Shown here one piece after another: positions 20,661 through 33,300 of a stretch of 64,000 bases of DNA. The position numbers were made by a program, and so were the translations under genes. Source of the DNA: Hydractinia symbiolongicarpus (lineage: Eukaryota; Cnidaria; Hydrozoa; Anthoathecata; Hydractiniidae); the NCBI RefSeq assembly GCF_029227915.1, contig NC_079881.1, positions 19,877,501 through 19,941,500 on the forward strand, written 5' to 3'. Positions within the stretch are counted from its first letter, which is position 1; every line of letters starts with the position of its first letter. The notes below the pieces were generated by a model. That model saw only the letters and a list, made by a program, of their open reading frames with translations. It was not told the DNA's origin and made no database searches.

Positions 20661-23600
20661 ATGTTTAGTATAGAATCGATGCAAGATATTTTAATTAACT
20701 TAAATGGAGGAGAAAATTTATTTAAGTTGTTTGACACACAACGTCCACGCAAAAGAACAACCAATCAAAAGTGTGAGTAGCTTTCTCTTTTTTAGCCCTT
20801 TAACCCTGTTCGGTCCGGGGTTTTTTGAACATACTATGACCAGGGGTGGGGGGGGGGGGGCGGAATCTCCCCCCCCCCCCCCCGCCTCGATAACTTCTCA
20901 TAGGGTTGTTCAAATTGAGTGAAACTTGGCACACTTATAGTACGTCATAAAAGGAACAAAATGGCAGCAATATATATTTGCTTGCGTCAGCACATTTTCT
21001 GTGACGTCATCAGAAGCTTGAAATTTGTTAAAAATGCCACTATCTGCTTAAAATTTAATTACTTTTGTTTTAGAGTGAATTTGTGCATTCTGTTTGAAGT
21101 TTCTGAAAGCTAAATAAAAGTTACTTAACATATTTTCCGGTTTTTACATGAATAGCATAAAAAAAAGCTAAAATAGGAATTATACCAAAAATAAAAATTT
21201 GTTCCACTGTCATGATGGCGATAAGCAGTTCCCTAACACTGGTCAACCTATGCATGCTGTTAATAAGCATAATGCTAATAGAAATATCAAGACTCAAATT
21301 GACTAATAAAACTAGAATTTATGCCAAGCATTTGGTAAGTCTCAGCTCAGCAAATACTCTGTTTCAGCATCAATCAAAAGTCTTCTGTAAAAATTGCTTT
21401 CCTTCCCACAAGAGGATTATGAAAGTAATATGTTTCTTTATAAATGTTTGAGCCTGTTCTCATTTTTTCGTATGCTTATCTTGCATCTATACAAATGGAA
21501 TTTGAAGCATTATGTTATACACTTAACAATATCTGCGAAAAGCATCTGTGGTTTTGTATTAATGTGAAATTTGTATTTTCAAGGAATATGTAGAGACAAA
21601 GTTAACAATGTGTCTTTTGCATCTTTGTTTAGCACCTAGAGAAAAGTCTTCTTCCTTCAACATCCAAAAGATATGGATTCTACCAGGTCACATTTTAGCA
21701 TTATCTGGCCAACAGTTGCTGGCATATGATCAACTGCCTAAATTGGGACCTTTCTCAATGACACAAGAAAATTTGCTAGCAGTATCAGGTAATGCTTTGT
21801 AATTCAAATAAAGTAAATAAAAATTTCCTAAGTCATATTAGCATACCTTTTATATATTATATGTGTTGTGTTTTGTGCATGGTGGAGGTATGTTGTTAGA
21901 TGTTCCGTTAAATGATGCTTTTATTGAAGTTTGTACAATTTAGTCAATAAAAAAATTACCATTTTTTAAAGAGAATGTAGGTGTAAAAATGTATCTTATC
22001 ATTAAAAAAAATACTTATCGTTTCTCAACAGTGGTTTTAAAACGATACTTGAAGTATTTGAGAGAGAAATAAATAAATAAAAACATCTAAGCTTGCCTTA
22101 AATTAATTGGTTAATTTTTTTTCTCAAATATTAGCTGGAATAAAGCTGCAAGATTTTGATGCTTTGATAGGCTACCTTGGTCAAATTTCTATTTTAATGT
22201 CAAATGGCAACATAATATCTATACTAGTTCTGTTTTAGAAACAGTAATGTGATTAGCAATTTTTTTAAATTAAGACCTAAATAAAATGTTGCATGTTGCA
22301 ACCTGTGTTATTGAAAGCTATAGCCATAAGTTAATGTTTCAGCGATGTCAAACATCTTCCACGGCTCTTAAATTCTTGTTTTTATTTTTAGACAATTTTG
22401 ATGTATTCGATGTGTATTACACTACCCAGTCCCAGCAAGAGTTTGTGTTTGTAGTGCTAAAATCAGGAAATGTGTTAATTTGGGCATTCAAAAAACCTGC
22501 ATACAAGTGGACACATGTTTCTTCATTTTCCTTATGCAAAGGAAAAGGCTCACAGATTGTCTCTATTGTTTACAATGAATTTGAAAAGATGTTCGTCTGG
22601 TGTGAAAAGAGGTCATCATCACAATGTTGTGTTTGTTCCACTCAATTGAACTTTTCGTCACACAATGGTGTATCAATTACTGGGATCTGTGCATTGCTAC
22701 ACAACTGTCTTCCCATAACAATATACTCGTTGTCAATCAATATGTTCTGTTTTGTTCCATTATCTCCTGCTGGATTGTTACTATTCTGGTCGGTAAATTC
22801 TCCCAGTATGACGGTAAGGAAGATTTTTATGCTATAAACTACAGTTGGATGCATTGGAAAAATAGCTTGCTAAATATATTTGTCATTTATGAAACGTGTT
22901 GTTGTTTCTTCCTCAGATGCAGTTTTGAAATTCTAAATTTGGGTTTAAAAAAATTAAAAAAAGTTTAACTTTAAGAATTGAAATTGTTTTGATTTTCTTT
23001 AGCAGCTCACCTTTTGAAATAAATGTAAAATATTTATCTGATAAAGGTTTGGGCAAAAAATGAGAACCTTATTTGTATATGATTTTGCTCTTAGGTACAT
23101 ATGTGGGGTGAAAACTTCAACAGACAGAGTATGTCAGTTACAATGTCAGATTTTCAAAGCATAGTTACCACGTGCATATCGTTATGGATTAACTTGTCTG
23201 TGAATGAGAACAGAATTATTGGAATGACAACACATCCATCAACTAAAGAGCTTATAGTATTACAAAACAACTTGCATGTTTATCTGGTGAAATGTAGTGA
23301 CATGAATAAGATAAAGTCACTGTATATATCTAGTTTAGAAGTTACAAATGAACGAGAGTACTTTGCTAAGCAAGTAATGAAGATTTATTCGCTACATCGT
23401 CTCATTGCTGTTTTGCTAGTTGATGGTGTGATAAACATATTTGAGTTTCGTGGAGGTCTGTTTTTATGGAAAACAGAAACATTCAAATCTAACTCTCCAA
23501 AAATTTGGATTCGGAAAGGTCCCTTTCCAGCTGTTGGTGTGTGGAATAAATCTGGTATATGGATGCTGAGGTCAAAGTCCATGACAGACCAAATTTTAGA

Positions 23601-25950
23601 TTTTACAAATAGCAGAAAACCTATTGAAAGCGATAAGGAGAAAGTGGAGAAAGTGGCAGATGTTGACTTTGCACTCGACGTGTTTGAAGAACAAAAGAAA
23701 TCTCATGTAAATAAGCACAGACGCAGAATAAAACAAGGTGAAAATCGAAGCACTGATATTCCAGTCAGTTACCTTTTTCAAATTCTTAATCAATGGCAGT
23801 TGACCAATGTGTCTACGGAAATAGCACTCTCAATATCTGTTAAAATAAAAGAGTTGTTAAAAGATGAGAATATTGATGAAGATGTCGATTTAGATGAACT
23901 AATGTGTGTTTTAAGCGAAATCAAAGACCCCGTCCTTTTATTAGTGCTATTTACAGATAAAGTTATGCCTGTTTGTGTAAAGCGAAAGCTGATGAAGAAA
24001 CTACAAGAAAGTTTGAACACAACGTCAACACGAAACATTGAAAGCAAAGTTATGAGCATTTTGAATAAATTTATGGATGTTGAAAAAGAAATAGTTAATT
24101 GTTTTGAGTTTTCTCCTATTGAGAAGGCTACGCATGACAATCAAATGATTATGGAAAACGAACTTGAAAAACTTGAGAGAATTGTAAATATTGAAAAGCC
24201 GGATCTTTTAAGCATTGAGAAATCGCTTTTGTATCTTAGTGAACATGATGAGTTGAACTTTATCCAACATGTCTCATCAATTTTGTTATTTGAAGAATCA
24301 CAACAAAATAAAAAAGCGTTTTCTGAATTATTGTGGAAAGTCACGTTGAGGTATAATTTAATTTCTTTAGTTTGCCATGCCAGTTTTTTACAATATAGAT
24401 ATATAATATTTTTTCCAAGTTTCGCAAATCTCACATGTTTAATAATTAGACAATTTCCAATGTAGAGACATGTTTTACTGAAATTTTCTAAGATTCATGC
24501 AAATTACCCAAATAATACAATTTCTTTATAGCCGCTACACTTCTGTATTCAACAAAATTTGCATTTTGTTATGGAAACACAGACCTGCCCTGTTACTGGA
24601 TGTTTTAAAAGTTGCCGAGGAACGCATTGACAATGTGAAATCAAATTCAAAGGAGGTTTTAAGTGTGGTGAGATAATATTTTGTTTTACTTTAATATTGA
24701 CGATATATCAAACAATTTGATGTTGTTGCATTCACATGTATCACATAAGTGCTGTTTTAATCCTTTACGTTATGTCAAATATTATCATCATGTGGGCCAA
24801 TAACGTAATAAATTACATAAACTCCTAATGTTTATTCATTTTAAATGAACAACAATTTACATTCATGAGAAAATTAACATATCTATAAAAGAAATATAAG
24901 TACAGAGAAAAAAATGTGCATAGATTACATTCGAAAGTATGTGATTGCTTATGAAATGTGTGCATTTTTTGCGTCAACCGATAAAGACGCTTTTGCCAGC
25001 ATTAAATAACGTCCTGTTTATAAGTGCTAGTTAACTTACCTGTTTCCAGCAAATTTTTATCACCATTTTAGCTATTCAATGCGTTTATATTCTGCATGAA
25101 TAAATACAATATTTTCTTGGCCATACTTTCCTTATTAGCCTTTTTTCTTATCATTCTTCCCTTTCTTTTTAACAAATTACTATTGCCCTTGGAATATTAC
25201 CACACATTGTTGCAGATTGTGAAATATACAGCACTAGTCTTGTTGCACATTGTATCTTTTTGTTTCACAATAAGCATTTTACCATCTTCATTAGCACCAT
25301 CATCATCACCATCACTATCAGTTTAACATCTGTTTTCTATGCTAGTATGGGTTTGTCAGGGTGTATTAATGACTGCCAATCTGATTTAGACGGTGTTATT
25401 TCTAAACTTAAATTAATGGCACCAATTATGCTGCAAATGCCACTAAAGTTAGTAATTGGAGATAAACACTTTATTATTGTTATTGTTTTTGTAGAGTGCT
25501 TTATTGTGCAGAGCTTTGGAACTTATACACTTGCCAGAGATAAATATGCTCGAAAATGATATTAGCAATGCGCACACAAGAATTCATACGTACTGTGCTT
25601 GTCTTCAAATGAGTGGCCTGGAAACTAGTGAGGAGGAGATGTATGATATTTACATTCAGTATAACCTTATCAAAGACGCATTTGAAATTCTACAGAAGTA
25701 TGTTGATAACACGCAGAAACATTACTCTATGTTTTATAAATTATTCACATTACTGGTACGCAATCGTCAGATAGGTTCGTATGTTGACCGTTTAAAGAAT
25801 GTGACACCTGAAAACTTCAATATGGCAGAAGTTTACAATGTTTTATGCAATGAATCAGCCGAAATGGGTGGCGGCCCAGTTTTTGTTAAGACGTCGAAAG
25901 ATTTAAGCGTGGAAATGTTTCAGCCAATTCTTTCGACAATGCTCAAATAA
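20661..25950 (+). CDS. HPS6: HPS6, subunit of the BLOC-2 complex
   Basis: Six coding exons: 20661-20772, 21633-21788, 22392-22813, 23095-24350, 24532-24667, 25495-25950; 2538 nt, 845 aa (human about 775). All introns are GT-AG and phases agree. Recognised by colinear similarity to vertebrate HPS6: N-terminus with Ile-Leu-x-Asn-Leu...Gly-Gly (exon 1); exon 3 SGNVLIWAF, QIVSIVYNEFEKMFVWCEKR then CCVCS, LLHNCLP, FCFVPLSPAGLLLFW (vertebrate: LVWCEER, CVCV, LLHHCP, LFLVP...LLIW); exon 4 a Lys/Arg-rich stretch before a helical region; exon 6 DAFEILQKYVDNTQKHYSMF, matching the C-terminal helical repeats. The N-terminal half (to about residue 410) looks like a beta-propeller, the rest alpha-solenoid. 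BLOC-2 (HPS3, HPS5, HPS6) directs cargo from endosomes to lysosome-related organelles. Vertebrate HPS6 has an intronless coding region, so the introns are notable. Confidence 0.85.
20800..21150 (+). repeat. Interspersed repeat with G13/C15 tract in HPS6 intron 1
   Basis: Begins TTTAACCCTGTTCGGTCC and holds a run of 13 G (20848-20860) facing a run of 15 C (20869-20883), able to form a GC-only hairpin or a quadruplex. It continues with TTGGCACACTTATAGTACG, GTGACGTCATCAG and a stretch (CACTATCTGCTTAAAATT, GTTTGAAGTTTCTGA) recurring at 38725-38825; a more diverged member is at 42120-42260. Confidence 0.7.
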
Positions 25951-26283
25951 ATCGTTAACTTTTTATAGCGTGATTGTAATTTGACAATGTCAATTTTTTT
26001 AAGCTGTGATCATCGTATGTTAGAAATATGTTATATCTGAGTGCAGTTATTGATCTGCATTTTAAAATTCACAGTTAAACGTAAAAATGATGATAAATAC
26101 TTATTTATTAGGCTTTATTTTGTTTCTGTTTGTTAATATACAAATTTCTGTTGAGTTATACTGATGCATCAACAAACCCATGATAGGTTTATAGGTGCTA
26201 AATTATTGTGATAAGCTGAAAAAGTATTTTTGATCCTACCTGTTGTGATGTATTTCAAATGCAAAAACACATCCTGATTTTAT

Positions 26284-26289
26284 AATAAA
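26284..26289 (+). other. Candidate polyadenylation signal of HPS6
   Basis: AATAAA 334 nt after the stop. Another AATAAA overlaps the stop itself (25946-25951) and is a less likely signal. Confidence 0.4.
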
Positions 26290-27320
26290 ATATTTAAAAT
26301 TAAAATCCTAGAAAATTAATATAAGCCAAATCATTTAAATGTTTGAATCTGTTTATTGAGCAGTTTTAAAGAACTAGAAATTGATTATTGAAGTGTGTGT
26401 GTTATGTGATGTATTTAACATTCTGAATTTTTCAGATAAAGTAAGTATACCTTAAAATCAAGAAAATTTGGCAAAATCGGTTTTTCGAATGTCATCTAGG
26501 GCAAAACCACAGCAGATTTTATCTAAAAAAACTAACCGTCAAATTTAGTTACATTATTGAATTTTCTAATGTAATCAATTTAGAAAATCCTGGCTTGATC
26601 AATTATCAAATTAAATATGTAACTTTTTTTTAAGAACCCCTATTCACTCGATACACCTGTAAATATTTCAACATATCACAAAATATCATGAAAAATCTAT
26701 TAAATTATTTTTTGTAGTTCTTTTGTACACGATTTGTACACAGTAGCATATTGTTATTTTATTTTTGAGAATAAAAAAAAAAAAGAATTGCTATCAAGAA
26801 TAACACAATCTTTATAATTTCTTCCAAAAACTGTCTCAAGGTCCAACCTTACACATTGGCAGATTTAATTTTTCATTTTTATATTATGATGAGATTTTAA
26901 TTACTCCTTATGACTTCCCATAATTTGATATATGCCCAAAAGCTCTTTGTAATGGGAGTTAGGTCTTGCTTTATTTTTCATTTTATGTACAATTTGCTGT
27001 GCGGTGAAACCAATCAAGTTTCTATTTTTTTTATGTTTAAGTATGTCAATTTTTTTAATCTTCAATTTCACTTTTATTTCTTCGTTGTATTTTATTTTCC
27101 TCCAACTAATAAAAACTGGTATTTTCATTATTTTTTTAGTAAACAGTTTTTGCAAGATTATTAATTATAAATTTCAACAAGATTATAAATTTCTTACAAA
27201 AATGTTTTAGGAGTTTTAGCCTATTCATGCTTATAAACGTGTCGTACTTAGAGAGATAGGCGCAACATATTTTAATTTGCGTTGAAAAATTAATTTTTCA
27301 GTTTCACTTTAAAAATAACA
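26290..27320. other. Intergenic between HPS6 and BRAT1
   Basis: Very AT-rich; nothing recognisable apart from a T-rich acceptor (TTTTTCAG, AG at 27300-27301) 19 nt before the BRAT1 ATG. Confidence 0.5.
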
Positions 27321-30300
27321 ATGCTGTCGCAGTTAGAATTCATAGCCGAACTGCCAACAGTATTCAGCCTTTTGAAACACAATTCAGAAGCCATTGTTGA
27401 TGATACTTCAATCGAACGATTACTCAATTGGTTGGAAGAAATATGTAAAGAGAAATCAAAGAGGCTTGTTGATGTGAGTATCCCGTTTTTAAAAGCAGAG
27501 GAAGTCTGGAAACATCCAGTGGCGTTGTCGTTTGCTTTAAGGTAAATTTAATTGTTTCTGTTGTTAGTTGAAGCAAATAAATATGAATTTGTGAAAAGCG
27601 AGGAGAAATTATGAAAAAAGACAAATGTATTGTGTATTTTTGTAAATTGATTTTGAGAGACTACAAATAAAGCTGATCCCTTTAATAGAAAAATAGCAAT
27701 AATTTTTTTCTGCCGTGGTTCTGCGTGCTTTGTAATTATATTTACAGAGTGCTCTAATATGATAACACCCAGGAAAGTTCTAGAATTTTCTATTTTAGAA
27801 TATTTCTGGAAATGTAATGTACTTGTTTTAAAGAATTTTTATTTTATTTTGTTATTTTAAAATGGAGTATTAATTTGAAAAAAATATCTTAGTTTTTTGT
27901 TCATCATTACACATATTGCTTTCATTGGTCAAAAAACCTGTTTCAGTTGAGGCCATAGATAGATAGATAGATGTGCATATTTTACATGGCTAGCCTCACA
28001 AATATCGAGGGATATACCCTGTCTATTATTTCCAGGAGGGGCCATGGCGTAGATGGAGAGTCCTAGAGTATTTAATGCTCATTTTGAGCTACGCAGACCC
28101 AATTAGAGCCCGCGCTCTACTAGACAACTCCCAGCAACATCCAACGGCCCACACAGTGTGCCATCTTCCCAATTTCCTTCACATGGCTTGGGTTAACCCG
28201 GGGCTATGGTAACATTCAGTCGCCCATGTTGAATCGCCGTCAAGAGGAATCGAACCCCGGTCTCCCGCACAGAGTACGAGAGCTATAACCACTAATCTAC
28301 GGCGCCACAAATAATGAAAGAAAGAAGGACTATTTTATTTAACCACAAATGAAGCAGTTGAAATTCAGTGTTATTGTTGATTGTTTTTCAGATTAAAGTT
28401 TTTGTAGTTATACGCTTTGCGCTTTGCCTTAAAACGCGGGTCCAATACCCGTTTAAAAGAAATATTTTAACGGTTAGCCTAAATTTTAGAAGCTTCTTTC
28501 GCTCATGAAAATTTAACTGCCATGCCATGATATCACTGTGTCACAGCACTTAAAGTAACGGCTGGTTAATGGTCACTGACCGCTGAATGGTAGGAGTTTG
28601 ACTGTCAGGATACATATACAAACAGTTAAATTTTCATGAGCGAAAGAAGCTTCTAAAATTTAGGCTAACCGTTAAAATATTTCTTTTAAACGGGTATTGG
28701 ACCCGCGTTTTAAGGCAAAGCGCAAAGCGTATAACTACAAAAACTTTAATCTGAAAAACAATCAACAATAACACTGAATTTCAACTGCTTCATTTGTGGT
28801 TAAATAAAATAGTCCTTCTTTCTTTCATTATTTTTGCATTAAAACTGATATTATATAGTTATTAAGTATCTTTGGTCAAACAAAAAATCATTCACAGTTT
28901 ATAGTCTTAAAAAAGCTAGTTCAATTTCTTGATATCATTTGAAATTGAGGTTAGCCAAAGCATAAAAAATCAAAAAGAAATTTTTTTAATATTACATGCA
29001 CCAAACGGAAATGTCTGCAAACATTTCTTAGATTGAATTTATTTTGCTTTGGTACTAAATATTTTATAGCTCACTAAAAACTGCACACACAAGATTTAGA
29101 AATAATAACTTCGATGGATTAAATGCACAATACCTTTGCGTTTATTCGCATAGAAAATTATACTTTTAATAGCTTTTAGCATTCTGTAATTTATAGATGT
29201 TCAGATATAAAATTTAAAGACTCTGCTTTGGTTGTTTTGCGATACTTTTATTTAAGATTGACTTGACTGACCATTTTGAATTCTCACCAGGGATAAAATA
29301 TTTATTTTAATTACTGATGTGCACATAATCATAAGGACTGTGATGTGATTTTTATTACTCTATGCAGGTAGGCATAATGAGGCTTAAAGTGGAGCATAAA
29401 CATACAGTTACCCTGGAAAGTTTCAGATACTTGTTCATAGTTTTTAACTAGTTTCTGAGGAATTTTTAGTTTTAGTCACCGCACATGTTTTAGCAACAAG
29501 AGAGCAAGTAGCATAAGACTTAGCTAGCTTACATTTCAGAACCTAGCATAAACATGAGCATGTACCAGGCTAAGATTTTTAAAATGTTAAGCATGGCTGA
29601 AACCAATTTTTCTCCAAGCTTTTCCCCCACTGTGGTTGGGAAAAAGTTAGAACAAGGAGGTTTAAACTCTCTAAAGGTTGTTTCCTGCTAAAAATCAAGT
29701 TCAGCTCATATGAAAGTTCTTTAAAAGTTCTCTAGAAACTTTTTGTTTTTTTTGAAAAATCTTTATTAGTTCTCGAGATATTTGTCTTAAAAGTTGCGCT
29801 AATTATGCGAAATTATGACGTCATGAGTATGCATTGAGGATAATTATGGTAACTAAATAATAAAAATTATGTAAAATGTTCAAAACCCGTCAAAGTGAAC
29901 GGCCAGAATACATTTTTAACTCTATATGACTTGTCAAAAATGTTATATTAACACCCTTGCAGAGCATACTTATGACATCATGCATAATTAGTGAATCTTT
30001 TTAATCTTTTAATTAGTGAATCTAATTTAATCTTTTAAATTCCTAGACAACCTTTCAAGTTCTTTTATTTTTCGCGGGAGGTAACCTTTAAACCACCTTC
30101 ATTATGATTCATAACACAGCTTCATAAAATTCTCATTATTTTTCTCAGGTATGCTGGTTTTCTGGGGTGTACAAACGCTCTTCATTTTGCAGAACTATAT
30201 GAACTTATTCAGCAGATGTTAAAGAAACTCGTCCAACATGACCTCTTCACTGAACCAACAGTGAAGTGTGCCTATTATAGCTGTCTCACTTCGTTATATA

Positions 30301-33300
30301 AGAGCGAGCATTGTTGTGATAAAATGCAAGGTATGTTTTTTATTGTTTATTTAGCTGGCTTTTGATGTGTGTAGTATTTAATCTAACTTTTATCTAACTC
30401 AATCTAATCCTTTTCAGGATTATTATTATTTCAGTTGTTGCACTTTTCTTATAAGTATAACCTTCATAAGCATACTGAGACCGTGAAATCTCTTTTAAAA
30501 AGTTAAGCATAATCCCAGTTAGAACGTAAGCATTCGAGCTTGAAAAAACTTTTGAAACTTTGTAACATATACTCATATCCAACATGCATATCCTGATGTT
30601 CTGAATCTTTGAAAATTTACTTGAAAGTTTGTTGCTATCCTGTAACAGTGGTAGAAGTACAAACAGGGTAGGCCAACATTGTTAAACTTTTGTTAGATGT
30701 TTTAAGGTTTATGTAGTTCGACATTGTTATTTTTGTAGTATTGTTCTTCAACGTTATGTCATTCTTCCTGTTCAACTTATATCATTTAAGAGAATTATTT
30801 TTTATTTTTTTGTTTCTGTTTGTGTGTATGATAAGACAATGAAAGATTTTTAAAAATGGAGAGCTTTGTATTGCTTTTATAGAAATTAATGCAAAGATTA
30901 CCCTTTTAGGATTTAGAACTTATTTCATTTTGAACAATACAAGGAAAAATCCTATGGAACTTTCAATTGCATCTTCTTCCGTCTTAAGCCTTCTGAAGTG
31001 AGTCTAACTTCTTTCCATAGCCGACCTCCCAGTATTGATAAACACATTCACCAAATCGTATTTGTATGTGAAGAAGACAGCTGTGAAGTTTTTTGCAAAC
31101 TATCTCAATGCAGTCGTGAACAAACAGCCGGCGTTGGATGGCATAATTAAGAAATTTATGGTAACGATTTTTCTAAATTTTATTTTATTCTGTAGATGTT
31201 TGGCAGTAAAGAGATTGCCTAGCACTTGTAGTTATTACTGGATATGCGGCACTTGTCCATCTAGCACATATTTTGGAGAACAGAATGTTCTTTATAAGCA
31301 CTCTACGCACTCCGAGTGCTAAATTTAATCATTACGTAATGTTTTATTTGGTAACGATGTTTGTGTGAACAAATATGTCCGATATTTGATGTAACAAAAA
31401 GGACATTACTAAGACACTATACTGTTCCATGTTGCATTATGTGTGTGGGGATAGAAGTCTTGTCTATGAAGATATTACTGACATTTTAGTGGGCGAGAAA
31501 TTCATTTTACTTTCAAGGGGCTAGGAAATAATACAATAAGCTCTATCTCCGTAATCTATATTATAATACCCGTGTGCGTCTGTCTGTCACGCAAAATGGT
31601 ACCGTAGGTAGCGAGACGCGCCTAAGTGGTATAAAAAAGATGGGCGTACCCGTGGATTCTTCCACGGACCTTCGACTAGTTTCTGAAGAATAGTCTGTAA
31701 TAAACGGATCACACAAAAGGTCAATGTGCAAGAAATTATACACACTTTAGAACCACATAGACGTCTAGACAAGCTGTTTATGAATAATTAATTTTCCTGC
31801 AGTATTTTTTAGCGGTAAAATAAGGTACGCTCCGTAAAATATATTAAATATTAGTAAATTAAACTTTTTATGCAAGATTTAGAAGAATATAGCTAGCTAG
31901 TTCAAAAGGTTTGAAGCTTATGTTATTAAAACGTTTGAGTTAAGACCAATTAAGTATTTATGAAATAAATCATGGTTATCCATCCTCATTAATCATAAAA
32001 AATTTTACCGCCATTAGCTCGACTTTCCTATAAGTCACTAAAGTTGAAAACCAATAGCCGTTTTGTAGCCCTTGTAATGACAATTAATTCTGATATATAT
32101 CACAACCAAATCTCGGTATAGGTTACGGGAAATAGCAAAGCAATGTTTCATTGTTACATGGTGTCATTCGTAAAGAGTGAGCTAATGACACAAGTTTTTC
32201 TACGTACAGAGAGCACTTTGATTAAACTCATTAGCGCAAGGAGTGTACACATAAAATTTGGTACTTATACAAAAATACCACTAGCTAAGTTTACAGAAGA
32301 GAACAGCCTCGACGTTGTTTGATGTTGTTTTTACAGGTAGCTTAGCTCCCCCTTTACCTACATTTAGGATTAAACTAGCATTTATTAGTTAATACTTAGT
32401 AAAATGGGTCAAATTTGACTTTTTCGCTATAGCTAGCTAGACTAAGTATGAAAGGACGAAGCTGAGCTTTTTAGCTGGGTGTAAAGTCAAAACATGGAAA
32501 GAAAATTACATCACAGTTTTTAGTGTTATATTACACATATTTGAGCACACCTCAGAGGAATTTCATTGTTCATTAACTTACCCCATATGGGTAATATAAA
32601 ATATTTCTTTATAAAAGAATATTAGAAAATTTTTCAAGAGGATTACTTTTGCATTATCTAAAATTAAAATTTTTCAAGATAAACTTTTGTGATTTTGTGC
32701 TTTATAATTTTCAAATTTCTTGCTGAGAATTTTAAAGGTTTAAAGCCAATGTCCCACAGAGTGTGTAAATTTTTATTTACCCTATTGTCATATAAGCTAC
32801 GCAACAATTTTTTGCAGGAAAATAAAAACACATAAAGAGTAAAAGTTTTTATCAAAATCTCTATTATAATAGCCGTATTCCGTCTGTCCGTCTCTGCGCG
32901 TACCCCCGCTGAGATAGAAAATGATGTTACGGAAACACCAATATCAAATGCGATATATTTTTATCCACTTTGTTGCGACGGGTAAATATAAAGGACGGGC
33001 GACCCCGTGGGTTTATCCACGGGCAACGACTAGTCTATATTATAATACCCGTATTCGTCCGTCCATCCGTCTGTCTGTCACACAAAATGGTAGATTAGCC
33101 GCGCAGGTAGCGAGACGCACGGGCTAACGACTAGTATTATAAATTACTTTTAAACCAAATAGTCCCTACAGCCGTTTTGGTGTCAGCGGTATGAAAAACT
33201 ATGCTAAACCTATCTAAAAAACCTATCTAAAAGTCCTATTACTTCAGTAAAAATTGAAATAATGACTTGAAACTTAGTATTATATGTTTTTAGACCAGTT

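Noticed and set aside
22624-22968. 114-codon open frame
   Set aside because: It is a frame-shifted shadow of HPS6 exon 3.
25096-25559. Hydrophobic open frames suggesting a small membrane protein
   Set aside because: They lie in the T-rich last intron of HPS6 just before a well-supported acceptor; hydrophobicity follows from T-rich composition.
31561-31772. Minus-strand frames of about 60 codons
   Set aside because: They lie in a mini-Helitron copy, where the G/C-richer repeat lacks stops by chance.
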